DNA of 64,000 nt from Bactericera cockerelli (GCA_024516035.1 CM044963.1:17362009-17426008); one strand, 5' to 3'. Counted from the stretch's first letter, positions 30,991-41,756 are shown. A program made the numbers and translations. The notes: generated by a model from the letters alone, not told the origin.

Positions 30991-31309
30991 GTTGTATCAA
31001 TACTGATTATCCGTTTGTAAATTATATGCTGTACATCTCATTAAAATTCCAAACGGAAACAGAAAACATTCTAACTGATGCCAAAGAAATATCGAAACAT
31101 GATACCTAATATCGCAATATTTATATTTTATTTTTGAGGGGAAAGCTCATGCCGAAAAGTGTGGGACTCAGACATGGACTGCCCGGTATCCATGGCTTCC
31201 TACCCTAACCAAAACCCGCGGCTCCTTATTTATGCTAAACCATACCGTTGTGCGAAAGTTGAATATAACCTAAGCACCCATAAGATCGTCTTGTTTAAAT
31301 TGCCTGATT
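30991..31309. other. Unassigned sequence
   Basis: No recognised gene or repeat. Confidence 0.4.
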
Positions 31310-31445
31310 AGGACTTATAAATCCCATTATTCCAGTCGTATGCCCAATACATATTATTATGAGGTCGAAACCCCAAATGGGAGGGATACCACGTCATGTT
31401 CGGGCTTGTCAAACCCACGACCTCTGTAAGCTAACGACACTACAT
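31310..31445 (-). mobile_element. SINE-F fragment
   Basis: AATCCCATTATTCCAGTCGTATGCCC and the block ending GGCTTGTCAAACCCACGACC match the body and B-box side of SINE-F (copies at 47570..47764 and 58700..58887). The head is cut. Confidence 0.65.
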
Positions 31446-31775
31446 AGATCAAATACAAAACATCTATCTCAATCAAACAGCTCGCAGTCAGATTACTTAT
31501 TGATCACAAGGATATTATTCAACAAAAAAACACAATGCAAAAGCTGGAACTACACTTCGACACTTCAACATAGACCAAATACACAACATCTATCTCAATC
31601 AAAGAGCTCACAGTCAGATTACTTATTGATCACAAGGATATTATTCAACAAAAGAACACTATGTAAAAGCTGGAACTGCACTTCGACACTTCAACATAGA
31701 CCAAATACACAACATCTATCTCAATCAAACAGCTCGCAGTCAGACTACTTATTGATGACAAGGATATTATCTGAA
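31446..31775. repeat. 126-bp tandem repeat, nearly three units, open in one frame
   Basis: AACATCTATCTCAATCAAA recurs with a period of 126 bp. Because 126 is a multiple of three, the plus-strand frame 31359..31814 reads a 42-residue repeat (RPNTQHLSQS...SDYLLITRILFN) without stops. No start context, domain or splice sites support a gene. Confidence 0.8.
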
Positions 31776-32249
31776 ATTACAAGTAACAATACTTCAGCAA
31801 CATGTAATAAATAATCAACACACGCCTGACAGAATGGTAAATGCAGGAACTCCCGTACACCAAATGTTGAACATCGAAATGAAAACAGTACGAACACCCA
31901 CAGTATTGATGCCAAGAACATACAGAGACACGATAGAATGTAAAAATCTGGCTTTGAGCTGTTTGATTTACATAGATAGATGTTGTGTATTTGGTTGATG
32001 TTGAAGTTTCGTTACTTGTACCAGTTTTTGCATACTTTTCTTATGTTGAATAATAGAAAAACAAAAACCAGACATCAACGTATTGGCAGAAAGTTAAAAA
32101 AAACAGTAATTCCACTAACGCCTGCAAGAATGGAAAAAGCTGCATCTTCCTAGAACCAATTAGGTACTGAAAATATAAATCCAAACAACAAGAACAGATA
32201 CATTATTCACAGGAAATTATGGAATAGAATAAAATAGATAGATAGATAG

Positions 32250-32365
32250 GGTAGCGTCATCGTGTACGATGTTAGCCAGACAGTGGAGGAATGACTCAGC
32301 GATTCTACCACTGTCTTTACAAGGAGGCTAATAATTGACAAGTGCCCCCAGAAGTGGACTCACTT
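32250..32365 (+). repeat. Dispersed repeat, copy 1
   Basis: GTAGCGTCATCGTGTACGATG, CAGACAGTGGAGGAATGACTC and ACAAGGAGGCTAATAATTGAC match 49525..49645 on the other strand, and partly 15545..15600. Confidence 0.7.
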
Positions 32366-32744
32366 ATAACTTTTCTGAGAAGTATCAACCTCCTTTACCT
32401 TATCTAGACCTTGAGAGGATTGGCACGAACAACCATACAGCAAATGGTTAAAGTGCCTAATAATAATAATGAAAAAAAAACTATAACTTGAAACGTATGT
32501 TCAGGGCTTTAATCTGTTCAGAACTCGGAAATTGGTAAATTTTACTTAAAAAAAAAAAAAAACAATTCCTTTCTTGTTTCGACGATGATGGAGGCAACCT
32601 AGTTTCGCTGTTCATGAAAAGCTCTGATGGTGGTCAAGCGAGCGACAAAGTTTTCAACAAATTGGAAAATGTTTCCGCAAAAAATGAAAGAAGAGAAAAC
32701 TTTGTTTTGTGCAAGGCGCCGAGGTGTGTTCATACAAATGAAGA

Positions 32745-33035
32745 AAGAGAGGAGATAGAGAGAGTCAGACAGATGGGATACATAAAGAGAAAGAGGAAAA
32801 AGAGGAAGAGAGGAACCGAGAAAGAGAAAGAGACGAAGAGAAAGAAACAGAGAAAGAGAAATAAAAAGAAAGAGAGTGAAAGAGAAAGAGAGAGAGAGAA
32901 AGAGAAAGAGAGAAAGTGAAAGAGAGAGAAAGAGAGAGAGAAAGAGAAAGGAAAATAGAAAGAGAAAGGAAAATAGAAAGAGAAAGGAAAATAGAAAGAG
33001 AAAGGAAAATAGAAAGAAAAAGAGAGAGGGAGAAG
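32745..33035. repeat. GA-rich tract with (AGAAAGGAAAATAGA)n
   Basis: (GA)n passes into four direct copies of AGAGAAAGGAAAATAGAA at 32940..33022. Frames on both strands are compositional. Confidence 0.9.
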
Positions 33036-33254
33036 ATTTTTTTTTGCAAAAACTCAACGTAATTTTCGTCCGTGAAATATCGTCCGCTTACATAAAAAAA
33101 CAACTTTTCCTTTCAAAATGCACCTTTTAGAAATAATTAATTTTTTCCAACGATAAATGGTGTACCAGCTAACTCTCCGGTATCATATTTCATTTTTTAA
33201 CAAACTAGGTACCTACTCTAATTTAAAAATTAACACATTAGGTATTACCTAGAT

Positions 33255-33816
33255 TTCTTTTTACTGTAGGTATTGTATTCGTCGAAAATTTGACCTACCC
33301 AGTTTTTCACATTTCTGGACGAATCATAGTCTCAGGATACCAAAAAGGTTGTTTTCAGCCATTGGTCCGTGCGTTTGTCTGTCTGTCCGTGTGAGAACAG
33401 GATATCTCGAGAACTGTACGAGCTAGGGACTTGAAATTTGGTATGCACATTAATTTTATACACCAGACGAACCAAATCGGCTGCACAAAGCGGCCGTAAG
33501 GCCGCAAATATTGGCCGCAAGCGCCGCTTCTTTGAATAGGTTAAAGATACAAAAAAAATAGAAACAACATTTCTAGATGTAAAAAAATGGTGGTCTCTTC
33601 TGATTATGCTTTTGATATCTTCAACTTTTTGTACCTCGGCCCCAATTTACCGGTATTTTCGTGGGGACCCGCTCTGACTAATTTTTATTATTCATCCTAG
33701 ATGGGGATTGTGACATATCAAATCCCATGATTTTGAAGTGTGGCATTGATATTTTGGTTACAAGTTACCGTTGAGACACCAAAGACGGAATTCGACTTCT
33801 CTTCGGGGATAAGGAA
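33255..33816 (-). mobile_element. Relative of the 7197..7823 TIR element
   Basis: GTATTCGTCGAAAATTTGACC, AGTTTTTCACATTTCTGGACG, CATTGGTCCGTGCGTTTGTC and GGATAAGGAAATCA mirror the element at 7.2-7.8 kb. The TIRs have decayed. Confidence 0.7.
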
Positions 33817-34014
33817 ATCAGCTGATGGTCCCTGCTGGAGGCAAATCTTGATACATCAAGTTCCCTCTATGTTCTATGATCTCAGTGATAAAAATAGAGA
33901 TATTCCAAACAAGGCACCTGATTTTCTTATATCCTATAAGACGTCAGAGATAAGAAGTTAGGAAAGAAAGATGAACGCTGAAAGTTCAATGCGTTGTACA
34001 ATGTTGTTCTCTTG

Positions 34015-34390
34015 GGAGCGAAAGAAGGGAAAGGGAGAAGGAAAGAAGTAGGGAGAGGAGATGGAAATAGGGGAGAGAGAGGAGATGGAAATAGGGGAGG
34101 GAGAGGAGATGGAAATAAGGGAGGGGGAGGACAGGAAAGGGAAAAATTGGGGATGGAAAGAGGGGATGGAAGGTATATGAAAAGAGGGGATGGACAGAAG
34201 ATGGAAGTAGAGAAGAGAGAGGACAGGAAACTGAAGGAGTGGGGATGGAAAGAGGGGAGTGAGAGGAGATGGAAAGAGAGAAGGGAGAGGAGATAGAAAG
34301 AGAGGAGGGAGAGGAGATGGAAAGAAGGGATGGAGAGGAGATTGAATGAGGGGAGGGAGAAGACATGGAAAGAGGGGAGGAAGAGGATAT
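34015..34390. repeat. GGA-rich purine tract
   Basis: A minisatellite-like GGAGATGGAAATAGGGGAGGGAGA unit gives Leu/Pro/Ser-rich frames on the minus strand in three phases, all artefacts. Confidence 0.9.
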
Positions 34391-34451
34391 TTATTAGTAT
34401 TATAGACTGGTTGGAGCTCCACAAGAGAAGCACCAATTATCACCGACCTCT

Positions 34452-34713
34452 ATTTGGATCTATTGTGACCAGTTGATTCTAATTCTGATGTACGTCCTGA
34501 TATGAATTAGTCAGGACGGGGGTTTTACCCTCCATTCGCTGGGAATCGTACAAGCTACCCACATTAACCACACCCAGCCTGGGTAGGAAATGCCAGCCTC
34601 ACGTGTTTGGATTAAACAGAATTTTCGTCGAAAATTCTGCACCAACCGGTTGTCGAACTCGGAAACTCTGGACTACGGGAAATAGTAACAACCATTACGC
34701 CACGGAGGCTGGT
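34452..34713 (-). mobile_element. SINE-B copy
   Basis: The minus-strand head is ACCAGCCTCCGTGGCGTAATGG. The core is GCTGGCATTTCCTACCCAGG, GGTTAATGTGGGTAGCTTG, and then GCGAATGGAGGGTAAAACC. Confidence 0.8.
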
Positions 34714-34789
34714 TATTTGAATTGAATGTGAAAACTGTATTGAACAATAAATATTTACAATATTCTCTTAAGATGAGTATTATTTTCGT

Positions 34790-34870
34790 AAGAGGGTATG
34801 AGGGGAGAAAGAGAGGAGGGAAAGAGAGGAGGGAAAGAGAGATAGGAGGAAGAGAGAAAGAGAGATCATT
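34790..34870. repeat. GA-rich tract
   Basis: A short purine tract directly upstream of the tandem duplication that starts near 34886. Confidence 0.85.
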
Positions 34871-34885
34871 TCAGTCAGTTCTCTT

Positions 34886-36364
34886 TCGTTCGCTGAAGTT
34901 AAGAATCGTCCAGCAATGCTAGGTCTTGGTTGGGTAACTTCTATGTATCTCCCTCTCCCTTTTCTGTCACACTCTTTCTCTTTTCCTCTCCCTATCTTTC
35001 CTGTCTCTTAAACTCACACTCTCCCTCTCTTTCGTTTTCATTCTCTTTTTATCTCTGTTATTTATTTTTAAAGTTTTCCCTCTCTACCGCTCTCTCTCTC
35101 TCTCCTTATCCATCCCTCTATCCGCCTCCCTTCTTCTCTCTACCATTCTCACCTAGGCTTATCCATCGCATGTTCAACGTATTTAAAACTATAAAAGCCG
35201 ACCAAAGCGCCCGGATTACCACTTTCTATATAATTATTTATATTATATATATCGTCTGAGGTGAATTACGTCAAGATATAAATAGAAGCAAATGCCGTCT
35301 GTCTGGGTCAGTTTGTAAAAATAACTATGCTATTTTTTTTATGACACATGAATATTTTAGTAAAAAAATCATCTGTGAAATCAGTATCAGTATAATTAGT
35401 GTACAATAGAGAAGGTGTTTTTTATTTCAAGCCACTTTTTTGCCTCTGGTGGTCATCATAGTTGCGTTCATTTGAATCGTGAAGAATCGTGATAGCACCA
35501 ACCACTCAAACTAATTTCCTTGACTTGAGACTTGAACCACCAACCTCCGGAGTCAAGCCTTATTAATATCAAGCTCAGTCCATTATTGTCTACTACTTAC
35601 TTCTGCGTTTTTTTTTTTTTTTTTTTTTTTTTTTTTCTTTTTCGTTCGCTGAAGTTAAGAATCGTCCAGCAATGCTAGGTCTTGGTTGGGTAACTTCTAT
35701 GTATCTCCCTCTCCCTTTTCTGTCACACTCTTTCTCTTTTCCTCTCCCTATCTTTCCTGTCTCTTAAACTCACACTCTCCCTCTCTTTCGTTTTCATTCT
35801 CTTTTTATCTCTGTTATTTATTTTTAAAGTTTTCCCTCTCTACCGCTCTCTCTCTCTCTCCTTATCCATCCCTCTATCCGCCTCCCTTCTTCTCTCTACC
35901 ATTCTCACCTAGGCTTATCCATCGCATGTTCAACGTATTTAAAACTATAAAAGCCGACCAAAGCGCCCGGATTACCACTTTCTATATAATTATTTATATT
36001 ATATATATCGTCTGAGGTGAATTACGTCAAGATATAAATAGAAGCAAATGCCGTCTGTCTGGGTCAGTTGTAAAAATAACTATGCTATTTTTTTTATGAC
36101 ACATGAATATTTTAGTAAAAAAATCATCTGTGAAATCAGTATCAGTATAATTAGTGTACAATAGAGAAGGTGTTTTTTATTTCAAGCCACTTTTTTGCCT
36201 CTGGTGGTCATCATAGTTGCGTTCATTTGAATCGTGAAGAATCGTGATAGCACCAACCACTCAAACTAAATTTTGCCTTGACTTGAGACTTGAACCACCA
36301 ACCTCCGGAGTCAAGCCTTATTAATATCAAGCTCAGTCCATTATTGTCTACTACTTACTTCTGC

Positions 36365-36396
<32 letters not shown>

Positions 36397-36402
36397 CTTT
36401 TT
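34886..36402. repeat. 756-bp tandem duplication
   Basis: CGTTCGCTGAAGTTAAGAATC begins at 34887 and again at 35643. The two units are almost identical, with small indels (CAGTTTGTAAA against CAGTTGTAAA; AACTAATTTCC against AACTAAATTTTGCC). Each unit contains a short 5S-SINE-like start, a TC-rich stretch and a degraded minus-strand tRNA-like block, and ends in poly-T of about 30 followed by CTTTTT. Confidence 0.9.
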
Positions 36403-37340
36403 TGACAGACACATTTTTTTCTTTAACTTTTTACCTAGATGATTGATCCATCTAAAGATGATTTGGCGTTTAAACAATTTTATAATATGTGCAACATACC
36501 CTAAAGTTCTCAAATTGTGTTCAGTCATGCCTCATTAATACCAAGCTTAGTTCTTTCAGTTCATTTTCTGTCTACTACTTCTGCAACTTTCTGGATAGAC
36601 ACATCCGTCTTTTTCAGCCTTGTTAATATTCTTTCTGCTTTTTAGTTTCATTTTTCGTCTCCTTCTTCAACTTTTTCTCTCTCATTTTCTGCTTCCTCTG
36701 TTCCTTTTTCTTTTTCATTTGTCTTTTTTAGTATTGTGAACATTCTTTCTTCTTTTTAGTTTGATTTTTCGTCCCTTCTTCTATTTCTTCATCTTTTTCT
36801 CCTTCCTGTTCTCCTTTTTTTCTTCCTTCTCCTCTTCCTCATTTTAACTTTTACTTTCCTGCCAATTCCAGTTCAGGCATTCGTTTCATGTCTTTTTAAC
36901 ATTTTTTTTTTTTGTTTTTTTTTTTTATTCAAAAGTTACTTGTAGATCTACACAATTTCATATGGACTTTATATAAATAAAAAAAATGTTGAAGGATTGG
37001 TGACATTTTCCATTCAAATCGACAACCTTTAACAAGCCAACTTTTGGTCTCGTATTTTAAGGACTACTACGTACAGAATAATAAAATTGGTCCCTTTAAA
37101 TAGTTGGCTTTTTATAAAGATTATAATCCAAATAATAACATTCAAAATTTGGGTACAAAAGACTCTACCAAATATTTTATCCAGGTCAAGATTCGAACTC
37201 ACAACCAACCGCTGTAGAATCTTTTCCGCGTAATTAATTCTAAGGTCAAAATGGAGCATCAGAAAGTACGCGTGTCCTGGTAAAACATTAATACAGGGAT
37301 TTATGCAGCCGTGCTATTTACAGCTTGGATTAGAAGTCTT
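36403..37340. other. Pyrimidine-rich unassigned sequence
   Basis: T-rich and TTC-rich sequence with a repeated CAGCCTTGTTAATATTCTTTC / TAGTATTGTGAACATTCTTTC block about 110 bp apart (near 36620 and 36730). A tRNA-like minus-strand B box (GGTTGTGAGTTCGAATCTTG) lies at about 37185..37205. No gene is seen. Confidence 0.45.
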
Positions 37341-37344
37341 TGTT

Positions 37345-37660
37345 CTCTCTCTCTCTCTCTCTCTCTCTTCCTTAACACTCAGTCAACCCTATCCTCTATC
37401 TAACTTCTCTCTCTCTCTCTCTCTCCCTTAACACTCAGTCAACCCTATCCTCTGTTTAACTTCTCTCTCTCCCCCTCCCCAGAAAACTAACGAACTAACG
37501 GGTCACAATACATGTCTCTCACTCTTTCTCTATCTACCCAATACTTAGTTCCTTCCTCTATTTCCTTCTCTATCTCCGTTTCTCTCTCACACATCCTATC
37601 TCTCTCTCTCTCTCTCTCCTTCTCTCTCTCTCAATTTCTCGTCTGTCCCACAAATAACTA
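37345..37660. repeat. TC-rich tract with a 70-bp duplication
   Basis: CTTAACACTCAGTCAACCCTATCCTCTRTYTAACTTC occurs twice (about 37370 and 37428) inside (TC)n. Confidence 0.85.
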
Positions 37661-37839
37661 TCTTCTTCTCTCTCCCACACACTAATAACTGTATCCCTCA
37701 CGTAAAGTGTAGATATTAAGTACTACGATCAAAGTTAATACTCAAACGGAACTCTCTCCCTCTCTCTCCTCCTTCTCTGTCTCTCTTTAGTATGAATATA
37801 TTAATTTCTCACATATTTCTTTCGTTCTCCCACTATCTA

Positions 37840-38860
37840 ATATTAATGTCTCTCTATCCCCTACTATCTACTACTAATGTCTCTCTCTCCCCCTATTATC
37901 TAATACCAATGTCCCTCTCTCCCCTATTATCTAATCAGTATAAACAGAAAAGTGAGAAGTTGTACTAGATGTACATGAATATCAGAACATCCCTGGACAG
38001 CTGTTTCTAGTATTAGATCTCCCCCACAGCTGTGAGACAGTAATACTAATGTCTCTCTCCCCTACTATCTAATACTAAAGTATCAGTCTCCACCCACAAT
38101 CCAATACTAATGTCTCTCTCTTCCCCACTATCTAATACTATTGTCTCTATCTCCCACTATCTAATACTAATGTCTCTCTCCCCCCACTACCTAATACTAA
38201 TGTCTCTCTCTCCCCTACTATCTACTACAAATGTCTCTCTCTTCACCTATTATCTAATTCTAAAGTCTCTCTCCCCCACTATTTAATACTAATGTCTCTC
38301 TCCCCCCACTATCTAATACTAATGTCTCTCCCCCTACTACCTAATACTAATGTCTCTCTCCCCCGCTATCTAATACTAATGTATATCTCCCCCATTATCT
38401 AATACTAATGTATATCCCTCCCACTATCTAATACTTATGTCTCTCCCTCCCACTATCTAATAATAATGTCTCTCTCTCTCCCCCCACTATCTAATACTAA
38501 TGTTTCTCTCTCCCCCCGCTATCTAATCATAATATCTCTCTCCTCCACTATCTAATACTAAAGTATCTCTTTCCCCCACTACCCAATACTAAAGTATCTC
38601 CCTCCCCTATTATCTAATACTAATGTCTCTCTCTCCTCCCACTATCTAATACTAATGTCTCTCTTTCCCCCACTATCTAATACTAAAGAATATCTCTTTC
38701 CCCACAATCTAATCCTAAAGTCTTTCTCTCCCCCTCTATCTAATACTAATGTCTCTCGCTCTCACTATCTAATACTAAAGTATCTCTCTCCCCCACTATC
38801 TAATACTTATGCCTCTCTCCCCCCACTATCTAATACTAATGTCTCTACCACCCTGCACTC
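37840..38860. repeat. Minisatellite of CTATCTAATACTAATGTCTCTC, about 28-30 bp unit
   Basis: About 35 imperfect units span roughly 1 kb. It is interrupted at 37936..38040 by AGTATAAACAGAAAAGTGAG..., a block also found at 42115..42170, 42268..42330 and, on the minus strand, 62520..62575. Confidence 0.92.
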
Positions 38861-39048
38861 ATTTGTCCGTCCACCCGTAAAAAGTTTGGAGTTAATAGAA
38901 TTTAAAATTTCATGTCCTAACTTCATGCACGATCTATGCAATATGCATACAGAATTAGCTTGAAAAAAGAAGAGTCAGAGAGGGGCGAACGATTTGGGTG
39001 AGATTAATACATAAACTCTAACTGAAGATGGGTGAAAGAGGAAGAGAA

Positions 39049-39140
39049 TTTTTTTTTAAATTGAATTGAAAATGTGGCAAATTTATTTACATCAAGAAAA
39101 CATACATTTTGGATTACCTCCTAAGCTAAACTAAAGTTTT

Positions 39141-39144
<4 letters not shown>
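39049..39144 (-). mobile_element. 3'-end fragment of the CR1/jockey-like element
   Basis: On the minus strand, AAAACTTTAGTTTAGCTTAGG is followed by an AATAAA-like region and TTTTCAATTCAATTT. This matches the 3' UTR and tail of the element at 20895..26096. It is flanked by (GA)n on one side and GAAAGAGGAAGAGAA on the other. Confidence 0.75.

Positions 39145-39183
<39 letters not shown>
39143..39183. repeat. (GA)n microsatellite
   Basis: About 20 GA units directly abut the retroelement fragment at 39049..39144. Confidence 0.95.
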
Positions 39184-39187
<4 letters not shown>

Positions 39188-39559
39188 ACGATTTTTGTGA
39201 GATTATTACAAGTAGTGAAAATAGTAATGGGGAGGAGAGAGAAAACAGGGGAATAACATATAAGGTGTAATTAATACATCGAGTACATAAACTGAATAAT
39301 CTCAATTGAAAATGAAAGAGATTGGTATTGGTAGGTATAAGTACTGCTGTCGGCTACAAAAAATCTTTGTCACTCCGATCTTGAAGATTTAGTCTCAATC
39401 TTGCAGTATAAACAGAGTAGTATATTGTTTTGTTATACCATGAAATGAAAAAAAAGTACGGATTAAGAAAAATGACAGACATGAAAACGAAGGAATAAAA
39501 ATACTCTCCTATAATAAAAAAATAAATACAGAGAAATAATTAAAATATATCATTTTAAC

Positions 39560-39880
39560 GAACTGCTACAAAATTGTATTAGTTGCCTATCGGACCCAGC
39601 ATCATAGAAATAAGGACAACTGTTCCACCCTGTAGAACACCATCGCATGTTTGGAATATCATAATCATCCCGAACAATATCATAAACACAAGTGGCACAC
39701 TGGAACAGCCATGTCTCTCCACAATATGGAGTGCATTTAAAAGCATTATACCACAGCAGTAAAAAGCCAATGCCATACAATGAAAAGTTATGCACTCATC
39801 AAATGCATCATGGACGTCGATATTAGCAATACTTTTAACATAAGTATCGCCAGGAGAGGCAGCAACAATGTATAATAAAC
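39560..39880 (-). other. Unrecognised open region, two overlapping frames
   Basis: One minus-strand frame (about 100 codons) reads DTYVKSIANIDVHDAFDE, then a hydrophobic stretch with FMILFGMIMIFQTC and a stop after MMLGPIGN. Another frame reads a Cys-rich peptide with CGETWLFQCATCVYDI. I recognise neither. The hydrophobic frame could be one or two membrane segments. It lies just beyond a dispersed 3' UTR repeat (39937..40110), so it may be a retroelement scrap rather than an exon. No strong splice sites were seen. Confidence 0.25.
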
Positions 39881-39936
39881 ATCATTTCAATGCATGTTAA
39901 ACATCGATCGTCATCATCAGTTAAATCACCATCAAA

Positions 39937-40110
39937 GAAGGGTTCGGTGGAAGAGATTGCCACAGGCAATAACCGCGCCCTTTAGGTAGGACATTAGCTT
40001 TATTCTCTTTTTTGTTCTTGTTTCTTGGTTCAATCTATATATTTATTCTTTATAATTTCATTGTATTTTACTGTATGTATTTTACTTTGTCTTACCTAAT
40101 AAAGCATTTG
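39937..40110 (+). mobile_element. Dispersed retroelement-like 3' UTR, copy 1
   Basis: GTTCGGTGGAAGAGATTGCC, CGCGCCCTTTAGGTAGGACA, and an AT-rich run to TTACCTAATAAAGC. The AATAAA near the end suggests a polyadenylated retroelement. Other copies are at 41330..41530 (minus), 49993..50160 (plus) and 52915..53095 (minus). Confidence 0.7.
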
Positions 40111-40445
40111 TAGCAACAGAACTAGGCATGGCCGATGTTTAGAAGAAGCTGCCAGGCTGAGCGACCAAACGAAGAAAAGAAAAAAATGTTTTTCTCAAAT
40201 TCAAGCTCGTACACATTGGAAATAATTAATTACATGTATTTATCGAATCTTTACCAAACTCGAGACTCGAACCATCAACACTTTATTTATCAGTCCCTGA
40301 CTCATTTCTAGGCATTCTCTTATGATAACCAGAAAATGGTGGAAGCACCTCTAATTTTTTTTCTCCACCGGTTGCATCTGAACGCACCCAACCTTCAGTT
40401 CAAATAGAGCTTCAAATGCATCACCACTAAAATTATCTCCGGCCA

Positions 40446-40620
40446 TGGCACGTTGAGTAACACCACTTGTTCTGTCACTGAAGTTAAGTGAAGTCGAGCA
40501 AGGTTAGAACTTGGAAGGGTGGCCATTAAAATTGTGACCCTCGGTCTCGTGATGCTTGGTCCTACTGAGGCTAGGTGAGGTTAGTTTGAGTAGCTACAGC
40601 GTATGGAGGGTAATATAATA
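40446..40620 (+). mobile_element. 5S-derived SINE, diverged
   Basis: CACTGAAGTTAAGTGAAGTCGAGC and GGTTAGAACTTGGAAGGGTGGCC follow the 5S internal region and downstream linker. The core GCTAGGTGAGGTTAGTTTGAG is present with changes. Confidence 0.65.
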
Positions 40621-40705
40621 ATACCGCCTTATTTATACTGCTCGATAAGGACTACTAAAGTCCCATTATTCCAGCAGTAAGCTCAAGACGTATTATTTTG
40701 TGGTA
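40618..40705 (-). mobile_element. SINE-F body fragment
   Basis: TTATTTATACTGCTCGATAAGG, CTAAAGTCCCATTATTCCAGC and AAGACGTATTATTTTGTGG match SINE-F at 47570 and 58700. Confidence 0.7.
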
Positions 40706-40798
40706 AAAAGCAACAATCTTCTCCTCGTGTTGCTGAGCATCACAAACTCTACCCTCACACATGCGGCTGCAGCTCCAATGCATCAACAGTGCTTTAAC

Positions 40799-40860
40799 CC
40801 AGATGGGGCTGACGTCCTTCCAGAAGGACGTCCTTCTGGAAAGACGTCAGCCCCATCTGG
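40799..40860. repeat. 62-bp near-perfect palindrome without loop
   Basis: Two 31-base arms meet between 40829 and 40830 and pair at 30 of 31 positions (C40818 opposite A40842 is the mismatch). The outer ends are CCAGATGGGGCTGACGTC and GACGTCAGCCCCATCTGG. The centre is AGAAGGACGTCCTTCT, itself palindromic. Confidence 0.9.
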
Positions 40861-41329
40861 TGAAAGGTACTACATTGTGGATTTTTTTTAATTAATTCAG
40901 CTTGTTGAGGTTAGTTGGCGACACCTTAAGCTCTTTGTTTTGAGTCCGAGTGATAAGTTGACAGCACTTATTTTTGATTCAGGACTCAATTTATATCACT
41001 CCAAAAAAATAAAACAAAAAATTTCACCGCGTTATCTGGGTTAATACCGAAACAAGAGTGGTATGAAACATTAAATGCGATGAAATTTACTAGCATAATA
41101 ATATACATATGATTGAACAATCATATTACTCTCTAATAAGATAGAAAATGAGAGAGAGAGAGAGAGATAATTAGTAGACTCTATTAACCTCTGTGAATTT
41201 TATTAATATTTTCAATTTCATCTTCATCATCAACAAGAAAAGCAGCATTATCATATTATTTATGTCCGACATCATTCTCAACAGCAACCTGATCTGTATC
41301 GGGCGTACTCTTACAAAAAGGAATGTACC
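40861..41329. other. Unassigned sequence
   Basis: No gene is recognised. A short (GA)n lies at 41149..41168. Confidence 0.4.
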
Positions 41330-41530
41330 TAATTTTTATTATTAAACATTATATTAGATAAGAAGACATACATATAATTATGTACAGTACAAATAATTAT
41401 TATAACAATGAAAAAATGGAAACAATATACACAATAAAAAGGATAAAGAATAGAAAAATATATACATACAAACATATCGTCTGTCCTAGCTAAAGGGCGG
41501 GGTTATTGCCTATGGCAATCCCTTCCACCC
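41330..41530 (-). mobile_element. Dispersed retroelement-like 3' UTR, copy 2
   Basis: The minus-strand reading has GGTGGAAGGGATTGCC, GGCAATAACCCCGCCCTTTAGC, then an AT-rich run as in the copy at 39.9 kb. Confidence 0.65.
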
Positions 41531-41548
41531 TATGTAATAAAAAAAAAT

Positions 41549-41756
41549 AGCTAACGCCGTGGCTAAGTGGTTAAGAGCATTGATTACTGATCCGGAGGTT
41601 GCGGGTTCGAATCCCGTCCAGAGTAGAAAAGTTTTTTCTGAGCGATTTTTACCGTTTCCGGAATGGCATGGGTCTAAACTGTGTATAGTCTGTATAGGTA
41701 AAGTGGCCTGAAGTAATGCTAAAGCAGTTACAGGGCACAATTACGCATTTAAGCTA
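41549..41756 (+). mobile_element. SINE-D copy
   Basis: The head is AGCTAACGCCGTGGCTAAGTGG. GATTACTGATCCGGAGG and the B box GCGGGTTCGAATCCCG follow. The body is TAGGTAAAGTGGCCTGAAG, AATGCTAAAGCAGTTAC. Confidence 0.75.

Noticed and set aside
32614..33057. Long frames on both strands over 32.6-33.1 kb
   Set aside because: GA-repeat composition. The Lys/Arg/Glu and Ser/Leu/Phe readings are the two strands of one purine tract.
37845..38860. CRISPR-like array of short regular repeats
   Set aside because: Repeats and spacers are not distinct: the variable part is (TC)n/(C)n. It is a eukaryotic minisatellite.
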